Source: Lautropia mirabilis
Lineage (GTDB): Bacteria > Pseudomonadota > Gammaproteobacteria > Burkholderiales > Burkholderiaceae_E
Direction of reading: 5' to 3'
Assembly (NCBI RefSeq): GCF_900637555.1
Contig: NZ_LR134378.1
Span: 1,250,001 to 1,314,000, forward strand
DNA length: 64,000 nt
Position numbers and translations under genes: made by a program
Notes under the pieces: generated by a model
What the model was told of the DNA's origin: nothing
The model's database searches: none
The model's input: the letters and a program-made list of their open reading frames with translations, nothing else
Shown here: in pieces, positions 39,112 through 48,190 of the stretch
Layout: each line of letters starts with the position of its first letter
How positions within the stretch are numbered: position 1 is the first letter of the stretch

Positions 39112-39172
39112 CGCCCGTGCGATCATTGGGGGCCGACGAGCTTTCGTCGTCCCTTTCCGGATCGCTGCGCCC

Positions 39173-40312
39173 ATGTTCAGTTATCGCCACGCCTTTCATG
39201 TCGGCAACCATGCCGATGTGCTCAAGCACGCCATCCTGGTGGCCATCCTGCGCCACCTGGCCCTGAAGGACAAGTCGTTCTGGGTCTTCGACACGCACGC
39301 CGGTGCAGGGCGCTACCGGCTGGATGCGGCCCAGACACGAAAGAACGCCGAATACCGCAGTGGCATCGAGGCGCTGTGGCAGGCCCGGAAGCTGCCGGCG
39401 CTGCTGGCCGACTATCGTGACGAGGTGGCGCGCTTTGACGCCGAGCAGGAGGAGGCCACCCGAGAGCGTGCGGCTCAGCGGAGGGCATCGGCCGGAACAG
39501 GGCGCCATGACGAAGCAGCCGGTGACGCCGTGGCTGCCGAAACAGCCGAAGGCGGCGCAAGCCGACCTGCGACCCGACGTGCTGCTCAGCCCACGGGGCG
39601 GCTGCCCCGCTGGTATCCGGGCTCGCCCTGGCTGGCGCTGCAGCTGATGCGACCGCAGGACCGGCTGCGCTGCTTCGAGGCGCACCCGACTGAGATCCGG
39701 GTCCTGCACGACAACCTGGAGGCCGCGCATCGGCGGCAGGTCCAGGTCTTCGGTGAGGATGGCTTTGCCGGGCTGAAGGCGCTGCTGCCGCCCGTCTCGC
39801 GCCGGGGGCTGGTGGTCATCGACCCCTCCTATGAGGACAAGCGGGACTACGCGAAGGCACGTCGCACGCTGATGGAGGCGCTGGAGCGCTTTGCCACGGG
39901 CACGATGATGCTGTGGTATCCGCTCGTGCGCCGGCGCGAGCTGATGCTGCTGCTGGATCAGCTGCCCGGGCTGCCGGGCGTGACCGACTGGCTGGATGTG
40001 CGCCTGCAGGTGGGCGCGCCGCCGGAGGATGGTTACGGGCTCTATGGCAGCGGCGTCTTTGTCATCAACCCGCCCTATACGCTGGCGGCCGAATTGAAGG
40101 AAGCCATGCCCGTGCTGTGGCAGCTGCTGGGGCAGGACGCCCAGTCGGGCTGGTGGATGGAGACTTCGGGGCAAGGCGGACGGGATCGTGCGCCCCAGGC
40201 CCGACCATCCCAGGCGCGGCCGTCCGAAGGGCAGTCGCCCCGGGAGCGCTCGGGCAGAGGCCGCCCGGAGCGGGACCGCCAGGATCGGGCACGTCCGGCC
40301 CGGCGGCGCTGA
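39173..40312 (+). CDS. rlmJ: 23S rRNA (adenine-2030-N6)-methyltransferase RlmJ
   Basis: RlmJ methylates A2030 of 23S rRNA using S-adenosylmethionine. The N-terminus MFSYRHAFHVGNHADVLKH is diagnostic. The SAM motif FDTHAGAGRYRL and the catalytic motif DPSYEDK (about 217-223, in place of the common DPPYE) are present. The protein has 379 residues against ~280 in E. coli. The excess is a charged ~50-residue insert at about 95-145 and a 40-residue Arg/Gly/Pro/Ser-rich C-terminal tail. Both look disordered and may aid RNA binding. It lies 61 bp after the Hfq-like gene on the same strand and converges on the pseudoazurin gene with 6 bp between. Confidence 0.93.
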   Translation: MFSYRHAFHVGNHADVLKHAILVAILRHLALKDKSFWVFDTHAGAGRYRLDAAQTRKNAEYRSGIEALWQARKLPALLADYRDEVARFDAEQEEATRERAAQRRASAGTGRHDEAAGDAVAAETAEGGASRPATRRAAQPTGRLPRWYPGSPWLALQLMRPQDRLRCFEAHPTEIRVLHDNLEAAHRRQVQVFGEDGFAGLKALLPPVSRRGLVVIDPSYEDKRDYAKARRTLMEALERFATGTMMLWYPLVRRRELMLLLDQLPGLPGVTDWLDVRLQVGAPPEDGYGLYGSGVFVINPPYTLAAELKEAMPVLWQLLGQDAQSGWWMETSGQGGRDRAPQARPSQARPSEGQSPRERSGRGRPERDRQDRARPARRR

Positions 40313-40318
40313 TCGGGT

Positions 40319-40765
40319 TTACTGGATCGCTTCCAGCAGCTTGTCGGCCCGCTTGCCGTTCATCATCATGCGGCCGCGGTTGGCCTTGAAGGCTTTTTCC
40401 ACGGCCTCGCGGTTGGTGGCCTTGCCGGCCTGGATGATGCCGATCATGGCCATCATCAGGTGCGGGGGGCAGTCATAGAAGTAGAGGCCTTCCTTGTCCA
40501 CCTTCAGCGTGAAGGGCTTGTCCAGCTCGCTCTTCCAGGGGGTGATGCCCTCGGGTACGGCCAGCGAACGGACCTGGTGGCCCGAGTTGGTGGGCTCGAA
40601 GATGACGGTGTCGCCCACATCCACCTTGAGGTAGGCGGGCTCGAACACCATGCCACCTTCCTTGCCGTTGTTGAGCATCTTCACGACGTGCTCGGCGGCG
40701 TGGGCGGGGTTGGCCAGCATCAGCAGTGCTGCGGAGGCGGCCAGGGCGGTCAGGGTCTTTTTCAT
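40319..40765 (-). CDS. Pseudoazurin (type 1 blue copper protein)
   Basis: This periplasmic one-electron carrier typically feeds nitrite reductase or other periplasmic enzymes. The 148-residue precursor begins MKKTLTALAAS with a signal peptide cleaved after AHA. The mature part has the copper ligands: one His in SGHQVRS, then Cys, His and Met in YDCPPHLMMAMIG. The sequence KMLNNGKEGGMVFEPAYLKVDVGDTV is typical. No denitrification gene lies in the window, so the partner is unknown. It is 107 bp downstream of the ABC transporter operon on the same strand and may be cotranscribed with it. Confidence 0.93.
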   Translation of the reverse strand: MKKTLTALAASAALLMLANPAHAAEHVVKMLNNGKEGGMVFEPAYLKVDVGDTVIFEPTNSGHQVRSLAVPEGITPWKSELDKPFTLKVDKEGLYFYDCPPHLMMAMIGIIQAGKATNREAVEKAFKANRGRMMMNGKRADKLLEAIQ

Positions 40766-40872
40766 GATCGGGGTTTCCGGTAAGGAGCCCGTACAGCGCA
40801 TGCACGGGCAGGGAAAATTACGTGGCGTCCGGCTGACCCTGGGCCTGCCGGACGGGGCCGACGGGCGAAGGA

Positions 40873-41697
40873 TCAGCCGGCGATGCCGGCCGCGCCCTGG
40901 GCGGCTGCCGGGGGTACGGCGTCGTCCTCGGCCTGGTAGCGGATGGTGCGCACGTGCGGATGGCCGAAGCGGTCGATCTGCACGTCCACCGGCACGTCGT
41001 ACAGGCGCTGGATCAGCTCGGCCGTGATGACCTCGGCCGGTGGCCCGTAGGCCTGCAGCTTGCCCTTGTCCAGCACCACCAGCCGGTCGGCGTACTGCGC
41101 CGCCAGGTTCAGGTCGTGCAGGATGGTGACGGTGATCCAGTTGTGCTTGCGGGTCTGCTTGTGCAGGTGGTCCATCAGCACCACCTGGTAGCGCATGTCC
41201 AGTGCGCTCACGGGCTCATCCAGCATCATCACTTCGGGCGAGCGCAGCAGCACCTGGGCAAACAGCGCCATCTGCCGCTGGCCGCCACTGAGCGCGTAGA
41301 TGGGGCGCTCGGCGATATGCAGCAGGCCCACGGCTTCCAGCGCGTTGAGCGCTGCCAGCACGGTGTCGTCATCGACCCGCATGCCCAGACGGTCCAGCCG
41401 GCCCAGCATCACCACCTCCAGGGTGGAGAGATCCAGATCCAGCCGGGTGTCCTGCGGCATGTAGCCGAAGCGCTGGCGCCAGACGGGCAACCGCTGCTCG
41501 CGCTGGTCGTCACCGTTGAGGCGGATGTGGCCGGCGCTGGGATGCAGCTCGCCGAAGAGGGCACGCATCAGGCTGGTCTTGCCGCAGCCGTTGGGGCCGA
41601 TGATGGCTGTGACTTCGCCGGGGTGGAACTGCACCGAGTAGCCGCAGGCCACCGGGTGGGTGCCGGCATGCAGGTGGAGGTTCTCGACTTCAAGCAT
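40873..41697 (-). CDS. ABC transporter ATPase, FecE/FepC type
   Basis: This is the ATPase of an importer for an iron-siderophore-type metal chelate, haem or cobalamin. The 274-residue protein has Walker A GPNGCGKTS, signature LSGGQRQM, Walker B EVMMLDEPVSALDM and the switch HDL. Its ATG overlaps the end of the permease gene by 8 bp. The order binding protein-permease-ATPase and the spacing show one operon. The substrate cannot be told from sequence. Confidence 0.93.
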   Translation of the reverse strand: MLEVENLHLHAGTHPVACGYSVQFHPGEVTAIIGPNGCGKTSLMRALFGELHPSAGHIRLNGDDQREQRLPVWRQRFGYMPQDTRLDLDLSTLEVVMLGRLDRLGMRVDDDTVLAALNALEAVGLLHIAERPIYALSGGQRQMALFAQVLLRSPEVMMLDEPVSALDMRYQVVLMDHLHKQTRKHNWITVTILHDLNLAAQYADRLVVLDKGKLQAYGPPAEVITAELIQRLYDVPVDVQIDRFGHPHVRTIRYQAEDDAVPPAAAQGAAGIAG

Positions 41698-42793
41698 GAC
41701 CGCGCCTCCATCCCAGGATCAGCCAGAAGAAGAAGGGCACACCGATGATGGCCGTGACCACGCCGACCGGGAACAGCGCTCCCGGGACGATGATCTTGGA
41801 CAGCACCGAGGCGGCGGACAGCATGACGGCACCGCACAGCATGGACAGCGGGATGAAGAATCGCTGGTCCTCGCCCACCAGCATGCGGGCGATGTGCGGG
41901 GCCACCAGGCCGATGAAGCCGATGACGCCGACGAAGCTGATGGCGGTGGAGGTGAGCAGTGCGACCAGGACGAGCGTCTTGAGCCGCAGCTTGGCCACGT
42001 CCACGCCCAGACTGCGCGCACGGGCCTCGCCCAGGCGCAGGGCCGTCAGCTTCCAGGCATCGGCCATCAGCAGGATGGTGCACACCACGGTGACCGTGCC
42101 GGTGATGGCCAGCGACCACCAGGAGCTGCGCTGCAGGCTGCCGAACAGCCAGAAGATGATCTGCTGGTTCAGTTCGGGGGACGACATGAACTGCAGCATG
42201 GACATCAGCGACTGGAACAGGAACAGCAGTGCGATGCCCGCGAGGATCAGCGTCTGGGCGTTGACCTGGCGGAACATGGCGATGCCGAACAGCACCGAGG
42301 CGGCCAGCATGCACATGAAGAACGCGCCCAGCGGCACGCTGATCAGCGGGTCGATGGAGATCCCGATGGCGTCGGCGTGCAGACCGAGTGCGGCGCCCAG
42401 GCCGGCTGCTGCCGCCAGGCCCAGCGTGTAGGGGCTGGCCAGCGGGTTGTCCAGCAGCGTCTGCATTTCGGCGCCGCCCAGGCCCAGGGCCGCGCCCACC
42501 ACGATGGCCATCAGCGCCACCGGCAGCCGGAAGTCCCAGACGATGGTGACGAGGCCGTCGGCCGCATCGGGGTGGGCAAAGCCCAGCGCCGGGAAGGGCG
42601 GGTGCATCAGGATGTCGATGACCTCCCGGAAGGGCAGCAGTGACGGGCCGGTGAAGATGTCGGCCAGGACAGTGCCCAGGAGAACCAGCAGCAGGATGCC
42701 CATCCAGAGCAGCCGGCGAGATTCACGCCGGCGCTGGACAGCCAGAGCCTGCTGCAGTTTCCCCGACGGATTGGCAGGGGAAGGGGCGTTCAT
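41690..42793 (-). CDS. FecCD-family ABC permease
   Basis: The 367-residue protein forms the inner-membrane channel of the importer. It has the FecCD pattern with about ten hydrophobic segments, and recognisable blocks FRLPVALMAIVVGAALGLGGAEMQTLLDNPLASPYTLG and IGFIGLVAPHIARMLVG. The first ~30 residues are basic and cytoplasmic. It follows the binding-protein gene by 4 bp and overlaps the ATPase gene. Confidence 0.94.
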   Translation of the reverse strand: MNAPSPANPSGKLQQALAVQRRRESRRLLWMGILLLVLLGTVLADIFTGPSLLPFREVIDILMHPPFPALGFAHPDAADGLVTIVWDFRLPVALMAIVVGAALGLGGAEMQTLLDNPLASPYTLGLAAAAGLGAALGLHADAIGISIDPLISVPLGAFFMCMLAASVLFGIAMFRQVNAQTLILAGIALLFLFQSLMSMLQFMSSPELNQQIIFWLFGSLQRSSWWSLAITGTVTVVCTILLMADAWKLTALRLGEARARSLGVDVAKLRLKTLVLVALLTSTAISFVGVIGFIGLVAPHIARMLVGEDQRFFIPLSMLCGAVMLSAASVLSKIIVPGALFPVGVVTAIIGVPFFFWLILGWRRGHA

Positions 42794-42797
42794 GCGA

Positions 42798-43916
42798 TCA
42801 CTTGGCGTCTTTCAGGCCCGTGTAGAACGTGCCGTTGGGCGTGACCGGCAGGTAGCGCTTGTAGAAGCTGATGTAGTTGGCCTGCGGATCGATGTCCTTG
42901 AACAGCTCGGGGTAGGCCACCTTGGCGATGTACTGGATCGACGGGTAGTCGGTGATGCTGCGCGAGGCACCCTGGTACACGCCGTAGATGCGCTTGTCCT
43001 TGATGGCCGGCAGGCTGCCCCAGCCCGGACGCTTGGCGTAGCCTTCCAGGCGTTTCTGCGCTTCGGCCTTGTCCACGCCTTCGCCCATCAGCATGGCGTT
43101 GGGGTTCTTCTTGGACTCGGTGCCGGAGATCAGGATGACGTCGGGTCGGGAAGCGATGATCTGCTCGGGGTTCAGCGGGCCCCAGTACTCCACGAACGGA
43201 GCCGCAATGTTCTCGCCGCCGGCGGTGGTGATCATCGGGCCCCACATGTTCTTGCCGTACGAGAAGCTGTATTCGCTCGGTCCCTTGTTGCCGAACTCGA
43301 CATAGACCTTCGGCTTGGCCTTGCCGGCCTTGGCAATGCGGCTGGTGATGGTCTCGACAGCTTCCTTGTACTCGTTGGCAATCTTCTTGGCACGGGCCTG
43401 CTGGCCGGTGATCTCGCCAAGGAGCAGCGTGCTGGCCACGTGGTTCTTCAGATCCTGGTCGTTGTAGTCCACCACGACGATGGGGATGCCCGACTGTTCC
43501 AGACGATCCACGTCAGGCCCCAGGCCCAGGTACTGCCATTTGGCCAGCACGATCACGTCCGGGCGCAGTGCCAGGGTCTTCTCGACGGAGAAGCTCTGCA
43601 CTTCCACCTCACCCACGTCGGGCAGGTCCTTCAGCGACGGGCGATGGGCGGTGTGCAGCGCCCAGTTGGCCGGACGCCAGCCTTCCCAGGCCTCGCGCGA
43701 GATGCCGACCACCTTGTCGAAGGCCTTCTCGGTGCCGACGGCCATGTAGTCCTCGAAGTAGAAGCCCAGCAGCACGCGCTTGGCCGGCGATTCGATCTTG
43801 ACCTTGCGGCCCTGGATATCGGTCACTTCCTTCTGGGCAGCCTGGGCGGCCCCCATCGACAGCGCGGCGACGACGGCCGCCAGCACGGTTTTGGAGAACG
43901 AAACGGTTTTTGCCAT
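42798..43916 (-). CDS. Periplasmic metal-chelate-binding protein
   Basis: The 372-residue protein has a signal peptide (SFSKTVLAAVVAALSMGAAQA) and two class III binding-protein lobes: VTDIQGRKVKIESPAKRVLL and LRPDVIVLAK in the first, PDVILISG and YGVYQGASRSITDYPSIQYIAKVAYPELF in the second. This is the FepB/FecB/BtuF fold. A TTG five codons upstream is possible; I prefer the ATG at 43916. The ligand is probably an iron or other metal chelate. With tonB-exbBD nearby the uptake pathway is plausible, although no TonB-dependent receptor lies in the window. Confidence 0.9.
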   Translation of the reverse strand: MAKTVSFSKTVLAAVVAALSMGAAQAAQKEVTDIQGRKVKIESPAKRVLLGFYFEDYMAVGTEKAFDKVVGISREAWEGWRPANWALHTAHRPSLKDLPDVGEVEVQSFSVEKTLALRPDVIVLAKWQYLGLGPDVDRLEQSGIPIVVVDYNDQDLKNHVASTLLLGEITGQQARAKKIANEYKEAVETITSRIAKAGKAKPKVYVEFGNKGPSEYSFSYGKNMWGPMITTAGGENIAAPFVEYWGPLNPEQIIASRPDVILISGTESKKNPNAMLMGEGVDKAEAQKRLEGYAKRPGWGSLPAIKDKRIYGVYQGASRSITDYPSIQYIAKVAYPELFKDIDPQANYISFYKRYLPVTPNGTFYTGLKDAK

Positions 43917-44357
43917 GGTTTGAACTGACAAGAGGGTGGAGGGGATGCCGGGCAGGTTCCGGCGCGGGGGAGGCGGCTACGGGGCCGGGGCTACAGAGTC
44001 GTCCGGTTCACGGAATGGGAGCCGTCTGATCGTAGCGTGATGGAAAGACGAATGAAACTCGTCATTTCCCATGATTACGTATAGTAATCAATGTGATGTT
44101 TGTTGTCGGATATGCGATCCGAGATGCTAGGGTTTACCCGAAAAGGGGCGAAGAATCCGGAATTCCCCGGCCTCGGTCAAGCAGATACGTACGAACAGTG
44201 TTGCTCTGTCAGAGGTGCCGACAAGCTGTGCCCGCAGGCGTCTGTCAATCGGCGTCTGACGGGCAGCAGTCCGATAGGGAATGGGGCGGTTGCCTGTCTT
44301 GCGGAGGCTGGGATCAGCCAGCTTCCTTGAAGGCTGCGCCGACGCTGCAGCCAGTGA
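43917..44357. other. Upstream region of the metal-chelate transporter
   Basis: 441 bp without a credible gene. It contains a 19-bp perfect palindrome (listed separately) beside another inverted repeat, GACGA...TCGTC (44047-44063). I looked for a cobalamin riboswitch on the strand feeding the transporter and did not find its conserved boxes. Confidence 0.5.
44072..44090. promoter_or_regulatory. 19-bp palindrome upstream of the ABC transporter operon
   Basis: TGATTAC and GTAATCA are perfect inverted copies around GTATA, about 156 bp upstream of the binding-protein start, in a locally AT-rich stretch. It does not fit the Fur or Zur consensus well. A dedicated regulator site is a reasonable guess. 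Confidence 0.5.
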
Positions 44358-45428
<1,071 letters not shown>

Positions 45429-45463
45429 GGGGGAGGCGATGTGCGGGCAGGGAACGAAGAGGG

Positions 45464-45889
45464 TTACTTGGCCTCGTCTTCGGGCTGGGTGATGAAGCCC
45501 ACTTTCGAGAGGCCGGCTTTGGAGGCATCGACGATGGTCTGTGCCACGTAGCGATAGGGCGTGTTCTCGTCGGCGCGCAGGTGAACGTTGGGTTGCGGCT
45601 CCTCGGTGCTGGCCTTCTTGAAGCGCTCGGCAGCCTCCTCGCGGCTGATCTGGTCATGGCCCCAGTAGAGGTTGCCGTCCGCATCGATCGAGAACTCGAT
45701 CGTGGTGGGCTTGTTCTCGGTGGGGTTGGTGGTGGCGCGCGGCAGCGCCAGCTTGACCGAGTTGGTCAGCAGCGGCGCGGTGACGATGAAGATCACCAGC
45801 AGCACCAGCATCACGTCGATGAGCGGAACCATGTTGATCTCGCCCATTGGGGTGTTGCTGTTCTTGGAATCAAAACTGGCAAAGGCCAT
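45464..45889 (-). CDS. exbD: Biopolymer transport protein ExbD
   Basis: ExbD is the single-pass partner of ExbB in the proton-driven motor that energises TonB. The 141-residue protein has the short cytoplasmic N-terminus, a membrane segment with the essential aspartate (MVPLIDVMLVLLVIFIVTAP), and a periplasmic domain. Length is normal. It follows exbB by 73 bp. Confidence 0.95.
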   Translation of the reverse strand: MAFASFDSKNSNTPMGEINMVPLIDVMLVLLVIFIVTAPLLTNSVKLALPRATTNPTENKPTTIEFSIDADGNLYWGHDQISREEAAERFKKASTEEPQPNVHLRADENTPYRYVAQTIVDASKAGLSKVGFITQPEDEAK

Positions 45890-45962
45890 GGTGGATCGAT
45901 CCTTCGGTGAGGGGGCGCCGCCGTGGCGGCTGGCGCCCCTGGAACTGGAATGACGGGCTTGC

Positions 45963-46697
45963 TCAGGCAGCCTGCTGCGGCTTGCTGTTGTCGACGTGCG
46001 TGTGGCCGCTCAGCGTTTTGCCGGAAGACAGGAAGGTGAACAGCTCGAAGGCGAAGGCGTCGAGACGCGCCGTCAGCACCCGGTTGCGGCGGGTGAGCCA
46101 GTTGAAGCCGATGACCGCCGGCAGGGCCACGGCCAGGCCCAGGCCGGTCATGATCAGCGCCTCACCCACGGGGCCAGCCACCTTGTCCAGCGAGCCGGAG
46201 CCGCTCAGACCGATGTTGACCAGGGCATGGTACACACCCCAGACAGTGCCGAACAGGCCGAAGAAGGGCGCGGTGGCGCCCACGGTGGCCAGCACCGACA
46301 GGCCGTTCTCCAGGCGCACGGTCTCCTCATCCAGCACCTTCTTGATGGTGCGGGTCAGCAGGTCGGCTGCGGTGCCGGCGTCCGCCATGCGGTTGGACGG
46401 CGCCGTGCGGGCATAGTGCTGGATGGCCTGCAGGGCGTTGGCGGTGACGCGCGAGAACGGGTCATGCACGCCATGGGCGGCGATGTCCTTGGCCACGGCC
46501 TGCATGGACGGTGCTTCCCAGAACATCTTCAGGAAGCGTTCGGCGCGCGAGCTGCGGATGAAATGGGTGATGCCCTTGACGAGGATCAGCGTCCAGGACA
46601 CCACGGACATGCCCAGCAGGATGACCAGCAGCGCCTTGCTGACAAAGTCGCCCTGCGCCAGGAAGTGGGCGAAGCCGAGGGTGGGGGTATCGTTCAC
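45963..46697 (-). CDS. exbB: Biopolymer transport protein ExbB
   Basis: ExbB is the three-helix core of the TonB motor. The 244-residue protein has an N-terminal helix (FVSKALLVILLGMSVVSWTLI) and the conserved block GLSVLATVGATAPFFGLFGTVWGVYHAL. The last helix carries GEALIMTGLGLAVALPAVIGFNWL. It starts 2 bp after the tonB stop, so tonB-exbB-exbD is one operon. Confidence 0.96.
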   Translation of the reverse strand: MNDTPTLGFAHFLAQGDFVSKALLVILLGMSVVSWTLILVKGITHFIRSSRAERFLKMFWEAPSMQAVAKDIAAHGVHDPFSRVTANALQAIQHYARTAPSNRMADAGTAADLLTRTIKKVLDEETVRLENGLSVLATVGATAPFFGLFGTVWGVYHALVNIGLSGSGSLDKVAGPVGEALIMTGLGLAVALPAVIGFNWLTRRNRVLTARLDAFAFELFTFLSSGKTLSGHTHVDNSKPQQAA

Positions 46698-46699
46698 GT

Positions 46700-47671
46700 T
46701 CAGTTCTCCAGTTCGAAGACGATTGGCATCAGCACGTAGGCTTCACGCGGCTTGCCATTTTCCTTGTGGGGTGAGAGGAGGGCATTGCGGGCTGCATCGA
46801 TGGCGGCCTTGTCCAGGCGGTCAGAGCCCGAGGATTTTTCGAGCTTGACCTCCTTGGGGCGGCCATTCACGTCGACCAGCACGCGCAGCATGACCTTGCC
46901 GGTCTCGCCGGCGCGCTTGGAAAACGCCGGGTACACGGGCTTGGGCTGGCGGATGTAGGTGATCTGCGAGGAACCCAGCACCGGTGGCGGGCCGACGGGA
47001 CCCTGCGTGCCGGAGCCTTGTTGCGGCGTGGTACCGGCCGGCGCATTCGGCTCGCCCTGCACGGGAGGTGTGGGCGGTCCCGGAGGCAGGTTGGCAGGCG
47101 CCGGCTCGGCCGGGGGCGGCTCGGGGGCAGGCTTGGGCGGCGGCGGCTCCTTGGGTTTCGGCTTCGGTTTAGGCTTGAGCTTCGGTTTCGGTTTGGGTTT
47201 CGGCTTGGGCACCTCGTAGACCGGCGCAGGCTCAGGCGCCGGCGGTGGCTCGGCCACGACCGGTTCGGGCTCCGGCTCCGGTTCGGGCTCGGGTTCCGGG
47301 GGCGGCGGCGGGGGTGCGGTGGGCTCGGGAATGACGGGCGGCTGGGGCGGCGCGTTGACCAGCTCGACATAGACGGGCTGATCCTCGCCGCTGGCAGCCT
47401 GCAGCATGTCATCGGTGAGGTTGATGCCGTACAGCAGTGCTGCGTGCAGCAACAGAACCCCGCTGAAGGCGGGCAGCATGTGCCAGCGCGGAGGGGGACG
47501 GTCCAGCGCGAGGACTGATTCCAGATCCACGGCGCGGGCCTCGCGCCGGTCGGCGGTCTGGGGGGCCTGCGAGGAGGCGCCCGGAGCCGACGGAGGGGAG
47601 GACGGTGGTTTCACACGAGAGCGGATGGAGGTTGCTGGGAAAACGATATGGGTCGACCGATGCCCGATCAC
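46700..47671 (-). CDS. tonB: TonB energy-transducing protein
   Basis: TonB spans the periplasm and transmits energy from ExbBD to outer-membrane receptors. The protein (up to 323 residues) has a membrane segment at about 66-82 (LPAFSGVLLLHAALLYG). A long proline-rich spacer has Glu-Pro repeats followed by Lys-Pro repeats, the typical rigid TonB rod. The C-terminal domain has QPKPVYPAFSKRAGETGKVMLRVLVDVNG and ...AYVLMPIVFEL. The start is uncertain: the GTG at 47671 and a GTG at 47614 are both possible, and neither has a clear ribosome binding site. The ~64-residue cytoplasmic N-terminus is long for TonB. Confidence 0.92.
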   Translation of the reverse strand: MIGHRSTHIVFPATSIRSRVKPPSSPPSAPGASSQAPQTADRREARAVDLESVLALDRPPPRWHMLPAFSGVLLLHAALLYGINLTDDMLQAASGEDQPVYVELVNAPPQPPVIPEPTAPPPPPPEPEPEPEPEPEPVVAEPPPAPEPAPVYEVPKPKPKPKPKLKPKPKPKPKEPPPPKPAPEPPPAEPAPANLPPGPPTPPVQGEPNAPAGTTPQQGSGTQGPVGPPPVLGSSQITYIRQPKPVYPAFSKRAGETGKVMLRVLVDVNGRPKEVKLEKSSGSDRLDKAAIDAARNALLSPHKENGKPREAYVLMPIVFELEN

Positions 47672-48190
47672 CGGGCCGAGAGACTGGCCGGCCCATCAGG
47701 GACGGCGTGCTCAGGGCAGGGCGGGGGCAGTCTCCGGGAAGAACCCATGAGGCAAGAGAGCGAACAGAAGCACGACCCGAACAGGCGTGCTCCTGGGTCT
47801 TGCCGGAAAACCAGCAGGATGTGGATGCAGGCGCGTTCGGACGGACGGTGTCGAGGCGTTCCGGGTATTGCGCGCTACCGGGCGGCTTGTTCTGGAATGT
47901 GCCGCGCAATGGTAACGATTCGTATTGGAGTCCTCAAATCGGCCGCTGGCAATTCTTCACGGGATGAGGTCGGCTTGCAAGCATGACCCGATGCCGTGAA
48001 GGGGGTTGCCGTGAGCATATTGTTGCAGCGGTTTCGCGGAATGCGCAACGGTTGGTGACCATTCGTCGGTCAGGACGGATTTGCAGGGGGAGGCATCTTG
48101 TCCCGAGGCGGCTGTCATTGATGCCGACGATCGTGTCCTGACGCGTGCCTGACGCGGAGAATCCGGCCAAACACTCTATACAATCGTCGG
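47672..48190. other. Divergent tonB / ribA-folE control region
   Basis: 519 bp with no credible gene. It should hold the promoters of tonB (left) and of the fused cyclohydrolase (right). A Fur-box-like sequence at 47909-47927 is listed separately. No FMN riboswitch was recognised before the fused gene. Confidence 0.5.
47909..47927 (-). promoter_or_regulatory. Fur-box-like site upstream of tonB
   Basis: On the minus strand this reads AATACGAATCGTTACCATT, which resembles the 19-bp Fur box (GATAATGATAATCATTATC) at the A/T-rich positions. It is about 240 bp ahead of the annotated tonB start. Iron control of tonB-exbBD would fit, but the match is imperfect. Confidence 0.45.

Noticed and set aside
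44210-44340. Possible cobalamin riboswitch near the metal-chelate importer (GGTGCC and GGGAA strings)
   Set aside because: The suggestive strings are on the plus strand, which does not feed the transporter, and the rest of the conserved core (B12 box, CCGCAACTG-like block) is missing.
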